From assembly GCA_020854265.1 (NCBI GenBank), contig JADZFU010000004.1, positions 310,001-374,000 on the forward strand: a stretch of DNA of 64,000 nt, in the 5' to 3' direction. This document shows positions 24,908 to 33,748 of this stretch, in pieces; positions within the stretch are counted from its first letter, which is position 1; each line of letters starts with the position of its first letter. A model generated the notes under the pieces. It saw only the letters and a list, made by a program, of their open reading frames with translations. It had not been told where the DNA came from and did not search any database. The position numbers and the translations under genes were made by a program. The stretch comes from Candidatus Uhrbacteria bacterium. GTDB lineage: Bacteria > Patescibacteriota > Patescibacteriia > 2-12-FULL-60-25.

Positions 24908-26992
24908 ATGTCCGACAAATTCATCCTCAAATCAAAATACCAACCCTCCGGTGACCAGCCGGAGGCGATTCGTCAATTAACGGATGGATTGAAAAAAGGA
25001 TATCGAGTCCAGACCCTCTTGGGTGCGACGGGTACAGGAAAGACATTCACGATTGCGAATGTCGTCCAGAATATCCAAAAGCCGACCTTGGTTATCGCGC
25101 ATAACAAAACACTGGCTGCACAGCTGTGCAACGAGTTCCGCCATTTTTTTCCGGATAATGCCGTGGAATATTTCGTCTCTTATTACGATTACTATCAGCC
25201 GGAGGCCTATATCGCGAAAAGCGATACCTATATCGAGAAAGAGGCGATGATTAATGAAGAGATCGATCGTCTCCGCCATAACGCAACGCAAGCACTTATC
25301 ACGCGCAAAGATGTGCTTATTGTCGCGACCGTGTCATGTATTTACGGCCTTGGTGCGCCGGAGGCATACGAAAAAATTATTTTGCATCTTAAAAAAGGGG
25401 ATGATGTTTCGCGCACGGAAGCGTTGAACCGATTGATCGAGATGCAATTTACGCGCACGAGCGCCGATCTGCTCCGCGGCTCATTCCGTGCACGCGGAGA
25501 AGTGCTCGAGATCATGCCCGCGAATGAAGAATTCGTGTACCGCATCGAGGCACCGCGCGGTCTTGTTTCACGCATCGAAAAAATTGATCCCGTGACAAAA
25601 AAAGTATTGCGCGAGCAGGACGATGTTTGGGTGTTTCCTGCCAAGCACTTTGTGACCATGGGGCCGGAGCGCGAGCGGGCTATCAAAGAGATCCGGGCCG
25701 AATTGAAAGAACGGCTTGCCTGGTTCGAGAAACATGGAAAACTTTTGGAAGCAGAACGTTTGGAGCGCCGGACAAATTATGATTTGGAATTGATGGAAAC
25801 GCTCGGCTACTGCAATGGTATCGAAAATTACTCGCGTCCTTTGTCCGGTCGCGCACCTGGCGAGCCGCCGGATACGCTTATTTCGTATTTTCCGGATGAT
25901 TTTTTGATGGTTGTCGACGAATCCCATGTAACGATTCCGCAATTCGGCGGCATGTCGGAAGGCGATAAGTCGCGTAAAGAGAGCCTGATTGAACACGGAT
26001 TCCGTTTGCCAAGCGCGGCGGATAATCGTCCGCTTCGCTTCAATGAATTGGAAGCAAAAATGAAAGAGGTGATCATGGTTTCTGCTACGCCAGGCAAATA
26101 CGAATACGATCATTCTGCACAGATTGTCGAGCAGATTATTCGTCCTACAGGTTTGGTTGATCCGGAAATTATCGTCATGCCGATTACTCCTGATAAAAAA
26201 GGATATCCTGGCCAAGTGGAGGATTTGCTATCAGAGCGCATTCCGGCTGTTTTGGAGCGTAAAGAACGCGTACTTGTAACAACGCTTACAAAAAAGATGG
26301 CCGAAGATTTGACCGAGTTCATGAAAGAACGCGGCTTCAAGGTGCGGTATCTCCATAGCGATATTGATACGGTCGAGCGTTTGGAAATTTTGAGCGAATT
26401 CCGCAAAGGGTCGTATGACGTGATTATCGGCGTGAATTTGCTACGCGAGGGACTGGATCTGCCGGAAGTGTCTTTGGTTGCCATCATGGATGCGGACAAG
26501 GAAGGGTTCTTGCGTTCGGAGACGTCGCTGATCCAAACAATTGGCCGCGCGGCTCGTAATGTGAAAGGGCAAGTGCTGCTGTATGCCGACGAGATGACCG
26601 GCTCAATGGAGCGTGCAATCAAAGAGACGGAGCGCCGCCGCGCAAAACAATTGGCATATAATAAAGAGCATGGAATTACGCCAAAGACGATCATCAAAGC
26701 GCAAGAAGATTTGCGGGCAATGCTCGGTCTTGCGATAACGGAAAAGGATGTCAAAGAGATTTTGAAACTCGAACTTTCGGCCGAGACGCATGATTTGGGC
26801 GTAGTGCTCAAACGCAAAGAAGCGGAAATGAAAGAAGCGGCAAAAAATCTAGAATTCGAGCTGGCTGCAATTTTGCGAGATGAAGTGATGCAATTGGAAA
26901 AAGAAATCCGTAAACGTTCCAAGACATCGCCGATTCCCGATAAAGAGAAAAAAACTTTAGAAAAACGGTTGCGTCACGGACGCACTCGGTGA
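24908..26992 (+). CDS. uvrB: Excinuclease ABC subunit B
   Basis: The DNA-damage-verifying helicase-like subunit, 694 residues. Walker A GATGTGKTFT, the beta-hairpin region YYDYYQPEAYI, the DEAD-like motif in MVVDESHVTIPQ, and helicase motifs V/VI (GVNLLREGLDLPEVSLVAI, QTIGRAARN). The C-terminal UVR motif (LKRKEAEMKEAAKNLEFELA) that binds UvrC is present. uvrA and uvrC are not in this window. Confidence 0.98.
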   Translation: MSDKFILKSKYQPSGDQPEAIRQLTDGLKKGYRVQTLLGATGTGKTFTIANVVQNIQKPTLVIAHNKTLAAQLCNEFRHFFPDNAVEYFVSYYDYYQPEAYIAKSDTYIEKEAMINEEIDRLRHNATQALITRKDVLIVATVSCIYGLGAPEAYEKIILHLKKGDDVSRTEALNRLIEMQFTRTSADLLRGSFRARGEVLEIMPANEEFVYRIEAPRGLVSRIEKIDPVTKKVLREQDDVWVFPAKHFVTMGPERERAIKEIRAELKERLAWFEKHGKLLEAERLERRTNYDLELMETLGYCNGIENYSRPLSGRAPGEPPDTLISYFPDDFLMVVDESHVTIPQFGGMSEGDKSRKESLIEHGFRLPSAADNRPLRFNELEAKMKEVIMVSATPGKYEYDHSAQIVEQIIRPTGLVDPEIIVMPITPDKKGYPGQVEDLLSERIPAVLERKERVLVTTLTKKMAEDLTEFMKERGFKVRYLHSDIDTVERLEILSEFRKGSYDVIIGVNLLREGLDLPEVSLVAIMDADKEGFLRSETSLIQTIGRAARNVKGQVLLYADEMTGSMERAIKETERRRAKQLAYNKEHGITPKTIIKAQEDLRAMLGLAITEKDVKEILKLELSAETHDLGVVLKRKEAEMKEAAKNLEFELAAILRDEVMQLEKEIRKRSKTSPIPDKEKKTLEKRLRHGRTR

Positions 26993-27006
26993 ATAATCTA
27001 GCAACT

Positions 27007-27405
27007 ATGTCAAACCGCGTATCACATTTTGAGATTCATGCTGACGATATCGAGCGATGCAAAGAGTTTTATTCCAAGGTTTTTGACTGGAAGATGATTC
27101 CGTATCCGATGCCGGACGGTACGACGTATTGGGGAGTCGAGACCGGGCCAAAAGAAGAGACCGGGATTAACGGCGGATTGGTCCAACGCCGAGGTCCGCG
27201 TCCGGCCGAGAATGCTCCGGTTTTTGGATATGTCTGTACTCTGACGGTCGATTCGTACGACGGGATTCACGACAAGGTCATGGCAAATGGCGGAATGCTT
27301 GCTCTGGCAAAATTTGCGATTCCTGGCATGGCTTGGCAGGGGTATTACAAAGATACCGAAGGAAATATTTTCGGGATCCATCAGCCGGATACAAATGCAA
27401 AATAA
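27007..27405 (+). CDS. VOC (glyoxalase/bleomycin-resistance) superfamily protein
   Basis: The protein is 132 residues with paired beta-alpha-beta-beta-beta units. SHFEIHADDIERCKEFYSKVF opens the first module and GYYKDTEGNIFGIHQPD closes the second; these resemble metal-binding VOC proteins. The enzyme or binding role is unknown. I use the ATG at 27007 (7 nt after TAATCT) over a GTG at 26989 that overlaps uvrB. A partial, internally deleted copy of its 3' half lies at 28375-28542. Confidence 0.82.
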   Translation: MSNRVSHFEIHADDIERCKEFYSKVFDWKMIPYPMPDGTTYWGVETGPKEETGINGGLVQRRGPRPAENAPVFGYVCTLTVDSYDGIHDKVMANGGMLALAKFAIPGMAWQGYYKDTEGNIFGIHQPDTNAK

Positions 27406-27407
27406 CG

Positions 27408-27437
27408 AAAAAGACCTCCGAGTAGCGGAGGTCTTTT
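27408..27437. terminator. Bidirectional terminator
   Basis: AAAAAGACCTCCG and CGGAGGTCTTTT with loop AGTAG. It lies between convergent VOC (+) and unknown (-) genes. Confidence 0.85.
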
Positions 27438-27440
27438 AAG

Positions 27441-28298
27441 TTAGGGTTGGAAGAGGTGGTAGATGAGCATGCCGCCAACTGCACCGATGAGGGCAAAGGC
27501 GACAAGAATGATGCCTACGATGCCGGCCGACGGCATCTTCTCTGACTCCTTGATGGGTGCTGTGTGGGCGGGCGTCGGAGAGGGCATGGAAACGGCCGGG
27601 ATGCGCAACGTGGGTTCGGCGGTTTCTTCGAAGGCCACGTCTTCGATGTGGAAGTACTTGCGGACCAGATCGATCCCTACTTCGTTGAGTAGTTCTACGC
27701 GAGTTTGTTTGAGGCCATCGATCAACTTGTTTTTGTAAGCTTCCGTTCTTTTTGAGCTGAGACCTTCGATGTTGCGCGGGAAATCCTTTTGCCAAAGATA
27801 GATTCCTGCCAAGGTCAAGAATCTGATCGAATGGTTCAGTTTGACGTCCTTGAAGACAGATCCGTCGATCAGTTCGACCCGAGCGGTACCGCTCGGGTCG
27901 AAGAGGCTGTTTTCTCGTTCGATGGAGACCACGTGATCGATGGACGCGGTATACTCAGTGCCACGCCTTCCGAATGTGATGCTCTTCTCGAGACAGATGC
28001 CATAGACCACAGCATCGCCTGACTGATTCACCGAGCAGACTCCCAGCATGGAACGCGGAGGATTTTCGGCTCTATTGCGTGCTTTGGATTCTGCTGCTTC
28101 TTGTGCGGATGCCGCAAGCTTCAGGAGCACTGCGGCTCCGATGCCGAGTCCAGCCAGCTTGGCTCCAGTGCTAGCCACCTCGCGCACGAGCCCTGTGGTT
28201 GCGTTGATGACTTGAGCCATGTCTGCATTCTCGAGAGAGATGTGTCCGCCTGCAACAGGCAAGCCACCGATACGACCAGCTACCAACTTTGCCGTCAT
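27441..28298 (-). CDS. Unknown tail-anchored protein
   Basis: About 285 residues from the ATG at 28298, which lies 6 nt after AAGGAG; an ATG six bases upstream is too close to the SD. A Gly/Ala-rich hydrophobic stretch lies near 45-65 (AKLAGLGIGAAVLLKLAASA), followed by a soluble beta-rich domain. A Pro/Thr linker leads to a C-terminal membrane segment AGIVGIILVAFALIGAVGGM with only a few residues after it. It could be a tail-anchored or two-pass protein. No family recognised. Strong promoter TTGACA-17-TATATT. Confidence 0.65.
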   Translation of the reverse strand: MTAKLVAGRIGGLPVAGGHISLENADMAQVINATTGLVREVASTGAKLAGLGIGAAVLLKLAASAQEAAESKARNRAENPPRSMLGVCSVNQSGDAVVYGICLEKSITFGRRGTEYTASIDHVVSIERENSLFDPSGTARVELIDGSVFKDVKLNHSIRFLTLAGIYLWQKDFPRNIEGLSSKRTEAYKNKLIDGLKQTRVELLNEVGIDLVRKYFHIEDVAFEETAEPTLRIPAVSMPSPTPAHTAPIKESEKMPSAGIVGIILVAFALIGAVGGMLIYHLFQP

Positions 28299-28343
28299 GG
28301 TCATCTCCTTGTTAAGGGGCGCGTCCTTAGTTCAGGACAAAAA

Positions 28344-28372
28344 AATATATCGAAATATATTAAAACTGTCAA
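28344..28372 (-). promoter_or_regulatory. Consensus promoter of the tail-anchored gene
   Basis: Minus strand: TTGACA (28367-28372), 17 bp, TATATT (28344-28349). This is the closest match to consensus in the window. Its -35 ends 2 nt from the ATG of the VOC remnant on the other strand. Confidence 0.75.
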
Positions 28373-28374
28373 AT

Positions 28375-28542
28375 ATGGCTATAACAAACTCCGAGAATGC
28401 TCTGGTTTTTGGATATGTCTGTACTCTGACGCTCGATTCGTACGACGGGATTCACGACAAGATCATGGCTTGGCAGGGGTATTACAAAGATACGGAAGGA
28501 AATATTTTCGGGATCCATCAGCCGGATACAAATGCAAAATAA
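28375..28542 (+). pseudogene. Truncated, internally deleted copy of the VOC gene
   Basis: From CCGAGAATGCT to the stop codon this segment is nearly identical to the 3' part of the VOC gene (about 27209-27405), with a handful of substitutions. It lacks 48 bp (16 codons). In the intact gene those 48 bp lie between two CATGGC repeats; here a single CATGGC remains. The frame stays open (55 codons from an ATG at 28375) but the first VOC module and half of the second are gone, so it cannot fold as the parent does. Confidence 0.85.
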
Positions 28543-28547
28543 ATAGA

Positions 28548-28571
28548 AACCCCGCCGGAGTGGGCGGGGTT
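28548..28571 (-). terminator. Terminator of the small membrane gene (minus strand)
   Basis: AACCCCGCC and GGCGGGGTT with a 6-nt loop. On the minus strand it is followed by TCTATTTATTTT. It also lies 3' of the VOC remnant on the plus strand. Confidence 0.7.
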
Positions 28572-28575
28572 GCGG

Positions 28576-28878
28576 TCATGTGCGATGCAAGACCTCCAGA
28601 GAGGAGAGCTTGAAGATGAAGAACAGCGCGAAGAAGACGACGACGATGGGCCAGTCTTGGCTTATTGCCGTATAGGAAAGAACGAAGTCGATGAGGAGAA
28701 GAAAGAACGCGATCTTGGTCCAAAAGTCCCGCAGGTCGGAACGCGTGCGGAACGTCGTGTCCAAGGTGTCGGCAAGAGTCCAGTGCTGGAACCTCTTTGT
28801 ATTCACATACAGGCTCCAGTGAGCTACGAGGTAGCTGGATCCAATGAGCAAGGTCGCCACGATTTTCAGGGCGGTCAT
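28576..28878 (-). CDS. Small membrane protein, unknown
   Basis: The protein is 100 residues with hydrophobic segments at about 4-20 and two near 56-92, joined by a polar helix with several Arg. GGAGGT lies 4-5 nt before the ATG. It is a single-gene unit with its own terminator and a possible promoter TTGACG-17-GATCGT (28896-28924). It is divergent from dnaG. No family recognised. Confidence 0.65.
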   Translation of the reverse strand: MTALKIVATLLIGSSYLVAHWSLYVNTKRFQHWTLADTLDTTFRTRSDLRDFWTKIAFFLLLIDFVLSYTAISQDWPIVVVFFALFFIFKLSSLEVLHRT

Positions 28879-28895
28879 TCAACCTCCGGGCTGAC

Positions 28896-28924
28896 ACGAT
28901 CCCACCGTTTACGATTCCCGTCAA
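28896..28924 (-). promoter_or_regulatory. Possible promoter of the small membrane gene
   Basis: Minus strand: TTGACG (28919-28924), 17 bp, GATCGT (28896-28901). The -35 is good and the -10 poor. Confidence 0.35.
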
Positions 28925-28942
28925 CTAGGGTTAGATACGTCC

Positions 28943-30724
28943 ATGGATTCCGCCCAGGAGATCAAAACACGGCTGGATGTCGTAGATATCGTCAGCGAGT
29001 ATATTCCACTAAAACCGGCCGGAACCGGGGCTTTCAAGGCTCCGTGCCCATTTCATCAGGAGCGGACCCCGTCTTTTTACGTGAATCGGCCGCGCCAAAG
29101 CTGGCATTGCTTTGGCTGTGATCAAGGAGGGGATTTGATCTCATTCGTGATGCGGATGGAAGGGATGGAATTTGTTGAGGCGATAGAGTTGCTCGCCCAG
29201 AAAGCGGGCATTGTGCTCCCGAAATACGACGGAGAAAAAGCCAGCCAAAGAAAACGTGTGCATGAAGTAAATGATTTGGCTGTAAAGTTTTTTCGGGCAT
29301 CTTTACAAAACCTTCCGGAAGCGGAGGTTGCGCGTGCATATCTTGCAAAACGCGGCTTGGATGATTTGACCATTGATTTGTTTCAAATCGGTTACGCGCC
29401 TGATTCTTGGTCCGTATTGTCCGAAGCTCTTGCAAAGAAAGGCGTCACGGAGTCGGAACTGCTGGCTGCAGGATTGTGCGCGAAACGCGAGAACGGATCC
29501 GGCGTGTATGACAGATTCCGAGGCCGCGTCATGTTTCCGATCACGGATGTCCACGGGAATATTGCCGGATTTACCGGCCGCATTCTGACGGACAATAAGG
29601 AAATAGCGAAGTACGTAAATACGCCGGAAACAGCAGTTTATAAAAAATCATCCGTACTTTACGGATTGGAAAAAGCAAAAGGCGAAATACGGCGGCTCGA
29701 TCTCGCGGTGATTGTCGAAGGCAATATGGATGTGGTGGGCTCGCATCAATTTGGCGTGACGAATGTCGTCGCATCAAGCGGAACAGCGCTCACATCCGAA
29801 CAGCTTTCTTTGATTAAACGCTTCACAAAGAATTTGGCGATTGCTTTTGACCAGGATGCGGCAGGAAATGCCGCAACATTGCGTGGTTTGGATTTGGCGC
29901 GTCAACAGGATTTTACAATCAAGATCATCACGCTCCCGCCAGAAGCCGGAAAAGATCCGGATGATGCCGTCCGCAAGAATCCGGAATTGTGGAAGCAGGC
30001 TATCAAGGATGCCGTTGGCGTCATGGAGTGGATTTACCGGAACAGCTTCAAAGGCAGAACGGCTTCGAATCCTGAAGACAAAAAATTGATCGCGAAAGAT
30101 ATTTTGACGGAAATTGCCAGAATAGCCGATCCGATCGAACGCGATCATTGGCTGAAAAAGTTGGCCAAGGATTTGGATGTCAGCGAGGAAGCTCTCAAAG
30201 AGGCGTTGAAGAAAAAAGATGGCAATGCACCTCGTGCCACCAATCACATCGCTAGCGAAAAGAAGCCTGCGGTTCAGGAGAAAGACACGTTAGAAGAGCG
30301 GGTTTTTGCCTATACCATCAGCCGGCCGGATATGTTCAGGCTGGCGGTTGAAACCGTGCATCCGGACGATTTTAAGAACCCGAGCCTTTCATCCCTTTAC
30401 AATAGGCTGAAGCTTGGCTATGCTCAGGATGAAATAAACCTCAATGACCCCGTTATTTCGGGGCAAACTATCCGTCCTCCGGCAACCCTGTCACCGGACG
30501 AGGCGAAGACATTCGACGCATTAGCCTTCATGGCCGAGCGCGAAACGCAGGGGCAACCGCTTGATGAACTCAAGCGCGAACTGAACACCGCTGTCGGGCA
30601 GCTCCGCGTCCAACGACGCAAATATGAGCGGCTCCAGCTGGAACAAGAGATGAGAGAGGCAGAACGGATGGGCGATCAAGCCCGAATCCTCGAGCTTCTG
30701 AAGCGCTTTCAGGCATTAAATTAA
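28943..30724 (+). CDS. dnaG: DNA primase
   Basis: Makes replication primers. It is 593 residues. The N-terminal CHC2 zinc ligands are Cys35, His38, Cys56 and Cys59. The TOPRIM core has [10 protein letters not shown] (Glu) and [11 protein letters not shown] (DxD type). The C-terminal helical region probably contacts DnaB. A TTAGAT box ends 6 nt before the ATG. It is followed after 2 bp by rpoD, the classical dnaG-rpoD order. Confidence 0.97.
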   Translation: MDSAQEIKTRLDVVDIVSEYIPLKPAGTGAFKAPCPFHQERTPSFYVNRPRQSWHCFGCDQGGDLISFVMRMEGMEFVEAIELLAQKAGIVLPKYDGEKASQRKRVHEVNDLAVKFFRASLQNLPEAEVARAYLAKRGLDDLTIDLFQIGYAPDSWSVLSEALAKKGVTESELLAAGLCAKRENGSGVYDRFRGRVMFPITDVHGNIAGFTGRILTDNKEIAKYVNTPETAVYKKSSVLYGLEKAKGEIRRLDLAVIVEGNMDVVGSHQFGVTNVVASSGTALTSEQLSLIKRFTKNLAIAFDQDAAGNAATLRGLDLARQQDFTIKIITLPPEAGKDPDDAVRKNPELWKQAIKDAVGVMEWIYRNSFKGRTASNPEDKKLIAKDILTEIARIADPIERDHWLKKLAKDLDVSEEALKEALKKKDGNAPRATNHIASEKKPAVQEKDTLEERVFAYTISRPDMFRLAVETVHPDDFKNPSLSSLYNRLKLGYAQDEINLNDPVISGQTIRPPATLSPDEAKTFDALAFMAERETQGQPLDELKRELNTAVGQLRVQRRKYERLQLEQEMREAERMGDQARILELLKRFQALN

Positions 30725-30726
30725 GT

Positions 30727-31992
30727 ATGCCATCCAAATCATCACGTTCAGGAAAAAAGATGAAAAAGAAGTTCCATCCGTCGAAACCGGCGAAGAAGAC
30801 GCTTAGCGCGAAGCGCAAAGTGCAACCGAAAGGAAAAAAGCCGACGGGAAAACAGCCGCATGCAGCCAAGAAGCCTGCGGGTTATGTCAAAACACCTCCG
30901 CCAACGCAGGAGGCTATTGACCGTTTGTTTGATAAATCCCGATCGCGCGGTTTTTTGACCGAAAACGAAGTGCTGTATGCATTTCCCGAAATAGAAGATT
31001 ATGTCGATGTGTATGAAACATTCATCGACCGTCTAGATGCTGCAGGAATCGGAATCGTCGAACAAAAAGAAGGGATTCTTGGGCGCGCCAAAGAACGCCA
31101 TGATATTTTGACCGGCTTGCACAGCATGGGAGACGAGCGCCGCGGGAAAGTCGATCCGCTCGACATGCTGACGGCTGATTCGATCCAGATGTATCTGCGC
31201 GAAATCGGAAAAATTCCGCTTTTGACCGCCGAGCAGGAAGTGGCGCTTGCAAAACGAAAAGAAAAAAATGAAAAGGCCGCCGAACAGGCGCTGATCGAAG
31301 CAAACTTGCGTCTGGTAGTTTCCATCGCAAAAAAATTCACCGGTAAATCACTTTCGCTTTTGGATCTGATCCAAGAAGGGAATATCGGATTATTCCGTGC
31401 CGTAAAAAAATTCGAATACCGAAAAGGATTCAAGTTTTCGACGTATGCCACTTGGTGGATCCGCCAGGCGATTACCCGCGCGCTTGCCGACCAGAGCCGT
31501 ACCATCCGTATTCCGGTCCACATGGTGGAAACGATCAACAAATTCCAGCAGGTAGAGCGCGAGCTCATCCAAGAACTTGGACGCGAACCATTGCCGGAAG
31601 AAATTGCCGCCGAAATGGGACAAGATTTGGAAAAGGTGCGCCACATTATCAAAATTTCGCAGGATACAGTATCGCTCGAAACATCGGTTGGCGATGATGA
31701 CGAAGACTCGACGCTCGAGGATTTCATCGAAGATGTCAAAAATGTGACGCCGGACCGCGCGGCTGCGCTCCAGCTCTTGAAGGATTACGTGAATGAAATC
31801 GTGAAGGACCTCAATCCTCGCGAACAGAAGATTTTGGAGATGCGTTTCGGGTTAATTGACGGCGTATCGCATACGCTCGAAGAAGTGGGCAAGGAGTTTG
31901 ATGTAACACGCGAACGTATCCGCCAGATCGAGGCGAAAGCGTTGGAAAAGATCCAACAGCATCCGCTCATCAAGCGTTTGGCTGACTACTAA
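30727..31992 (+). CDS. rpoD: Primary sigma factor (sigma-70)
   Basis: The protein is 421 residues. A Lys-rich N-terminal tail of about 50 residues replaces most of region 1.1. Region 1.2 is [17 protein letters not shown]. Region 2 contains [32 protein letters not shown] and the -10-recognition helix [17 protein letters not shown]. Region 3 is [11 protein letters not shown], and region 4 ends with [20 protein letters not shown]. This is presumably the factor that reads the -10 and -35 elements listed here. Confidence 0.97.
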   Translation: MPSKSSRSGKKMKKKFHPSKPAKKTLSAKRKVQPKGKKPTGKQPHAAKKPAGYVKTPPPTQEAIDRLFDKSRSRGFLTENEVLYAFPEIEDYVDVYETFIDRLDAAGIGIVEQKEGILGRAKERHDILTGLHSMGDERRGKVDPLDMLTADSIQMYLREIGKIPLLTAEQEVALAKRKEKNEKAAEQALIEANLRLVVSIAKKFTGKSLSLLDLIQEGNIGLFRAVKKFEYRKGFKFSTYATWWIRQAITRALADQSRTIRIPVHMVETINKFQQVERELIQELGREPLPEEIAAEMGQDLEKVRHIIKISQDTVSLETSVGDDDEDSTLEDFIEDVKNVTPDRAAALQLLKDYVNEIVKDLNPREQKILEMRFGLIDGVSHTLEEVGKEFDVTRERIRQIEAKALEKIQQHPLIKRLADY

Positions 31993-31994
31993 GC

Positions 31995-33239
31995 ATGCGT
32001 GTCGGTATTATTGGCGGGGGAGCGGCCGGCCTGATGGCGGCCGCAACCATACTGGAAACAGCTCCGGAAGCGGAGCTGTTTGTGATCGAACGGAATGACG
32101 GATTGGGAAAGAAAGTCATTATTTCCGGAGGCGGCCGCTGTAATGTCACCACAGGAATTCAAGATGTGCGTACGGTGCTCACGAAATATCCTCGCGGCGG
32201 AAAGTTTTTATCAAAAGCGATGTACCATTTTCCGCCGGCGGATGTCTATGCGTGGTTCGAACAGCACGGTGTCCCGCTAAAAGTCGAGGAGGATCTCCGC
32301 GTATTCCCGCAATCGGATAATGGAAAAGACATTGTCGGTGTATTTGAGAAGCTATTTCGATCATCGCGAGCCCGCATATTGCTTCGTCATGCCGTTGAAT
32401 CTGTTCGGAAAGAAGGACGAGGATTTCGTATCGGATTCAAAGGAGGAGAGACGCTCGACGTTGATATTGTCGTCCTGACGACGGGAGGCCAAGCGTACCG
32501 TCAAACCGGCTCCGCGGGTGACGGGTATGCTTTTGCCATGTCGCTCGGACATACGATCACAAAGCTCGCGGCCAGCTTGAATGCTTTTTTTACGCGTGAA
32601 ACCTGGCCGGCTGAAGTTTCCGGCCTGTCATTTGAGCGTGCCACAATCAAAACCAAACGAGACAAGGAATACTCATTTACCGGACCATTCTTGTTTACGC
32701 ACCGCGGAGTAAGTGGACCGGCAGTTTTTGCACTCTCCTCCCTTGTTGCATTCGAACAATATGATACGCATACGCCGCTCAATATCACGATCGATCTTTT
32801 TCCTGATGAGACAATTGACGAAATGATGAAACGGATGGAAATCGCAATTTCGCATGCTCCAAAAAAGAGTTTTCTGAACATGTGTGCGACCGTTGTTTCA
32901 AAATCGCTGGCCGAGGTGATGTTGCATCAGCTTCATTTACCGGGTGATGTACATGCGGGAGAAGTTTCAAGAAAAAATGTTTTACGTTGCGTTCAATGGC
33001 TCAAAGCGATACCGCTTGAAGTTGTCGGACGCGGAGCAGGGGACGAGTTTGTGACGGCTGGCGGAGTCGATTTGTCGGAGGTTGATCCGCAGACGATGGA
33101 ATCAAAAATCTGTCCTGGATTGTATTTTGCCGGCGAGATTTTGGATGTCGACGGGTATACGGGAGGATTCAATCTGCAGGCATCATGGGCCGCAGGACGA
33201 TTGGCCGGTTCAAGCATCTCGGCCAAGATGGAGTCCTAA
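31995..33239 (+). CDS. HI0933/YhiN-family flavoprotein
   Basis: The protein is 414 residues. The N-terminal FAD motif GIIGGGAAGLMAA (4-16), ERNDGLGKKVIISGGGRCNVT typical of this family, and the C-terminal GLYFAGEILDVDGYTGGFN with QASWAAGRLAG. Members are thought to be NAD(P)H-dependent oxidoreductases; the substrate is unsettled. It begins 2 bp after rpoD and overlaps the convergent gene by 4 bp. Confidence 0.9.
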   Translation: MRVGIIGGGAAGLMAAATILETAPEAELFVIERNDGLGKKVIISGGGRCNVTTGIQDVRTVLTKYPRGGKFLSKAMYHFPPADVYAWFEQHGVPLKVEEDLRVFPQSDNGKDIVGVFEKLFRSSRARILLRHAVESVRKEGRGFRIGFKGGETLDVDIVVLTTGGQAYRQTGSAGDGYAFAMSLGHTITKLAASLNAFFTRETWPAEVSGLSFERATIKTKRDKEYSFTGPFLFTHRGVSGPAVFALSSLVAFEQYDTHTPLNITIDLFPDETIDEMMKRMEIAISHAPKKSFLNMCATVVSKSLAEVMLHQLHLPGDVHAGEVSRKNVLRCVQWLKAIPLEVVGRGAGDEFVTAGGVDLSEVDPQTMESKICPGLYFAGEILDVDGYTGGFNLQASWAAGRLAGSSISAKMES

Positions 33240-33748
33240 ATTTTTCTTGAATCGTACGCCCAGTGGAGCAGTGCTTGGCGTTGGCGAGGGCGGCAAGCGA
33301 GATCGCCGCGCGTACAGTTATTGAAAACTGCCATCGCATGACGGCGCATATTGTACCAGCGTTTTATTTGGCGGCGGTCTTCATCCGGCAAACGGCGACC
33401 CATGTAATAGCGGCAATACCACTGGAACCATCCACGCGGATCATGCGCTTCGTTTATCCATCCGTTTTTTCTCCAGACGGAAAGGGGCTGCGATGCCTTC
33501 ACGTTAAAAAAATTGAGCTTTGGATCGTGTTTTTCAGGCGAGAGTTTTGCTTTTGCGAACCAGCTTTTTGGAAATTCGTTTTTGCAATCCGTCATGTATT
33601 TTCCGCCAAATACGCCAAGCTCGAGCATCTCTTTTGGCGTGAGTTGAGGTTTGAATTGCGGATCAAACTGTTTGCCGACAGGTGCATCGAGCGTGTAGCG
33701 ATAGCCTTTCTGCATTTTATCGCGGACGATGACCTGTCTTTTTTTCAT
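33236..33748 (-). CDS. Conserved hypothetical protein, aromatic and basic
   Basis: The protein is 170 residues with unusually many Trp, Tyr, Lys and Arg. Blocks such as LTPKEMLELGVFGGKYM, PRGWFQWYCRYYMGRR, and RPRQRQALLHWAYDSRKI resemble a family I have seen widely in bacteria and some eukaryotes, without known function. The ATG overlaps the ABC-F stop (ATGA), so it is translated together with that gene. Confidence 0.75.
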   Translation of the reverse strand: MKKRQVIVRDKMQKGYRYTLDAPVGKQFDPQFKPQLTPKEMLELGVFGGKYMTDCKNEFPKSWFAKAKLSPEKHDPKLNFFNVKASQPLSVWRKNGWINEAHDPRGWFQWYCRYYMGRRLPDEDRRQIKRWYNMRRHAMAVFNNCTRGDLACRPRQRQALLHWAYDSRKI

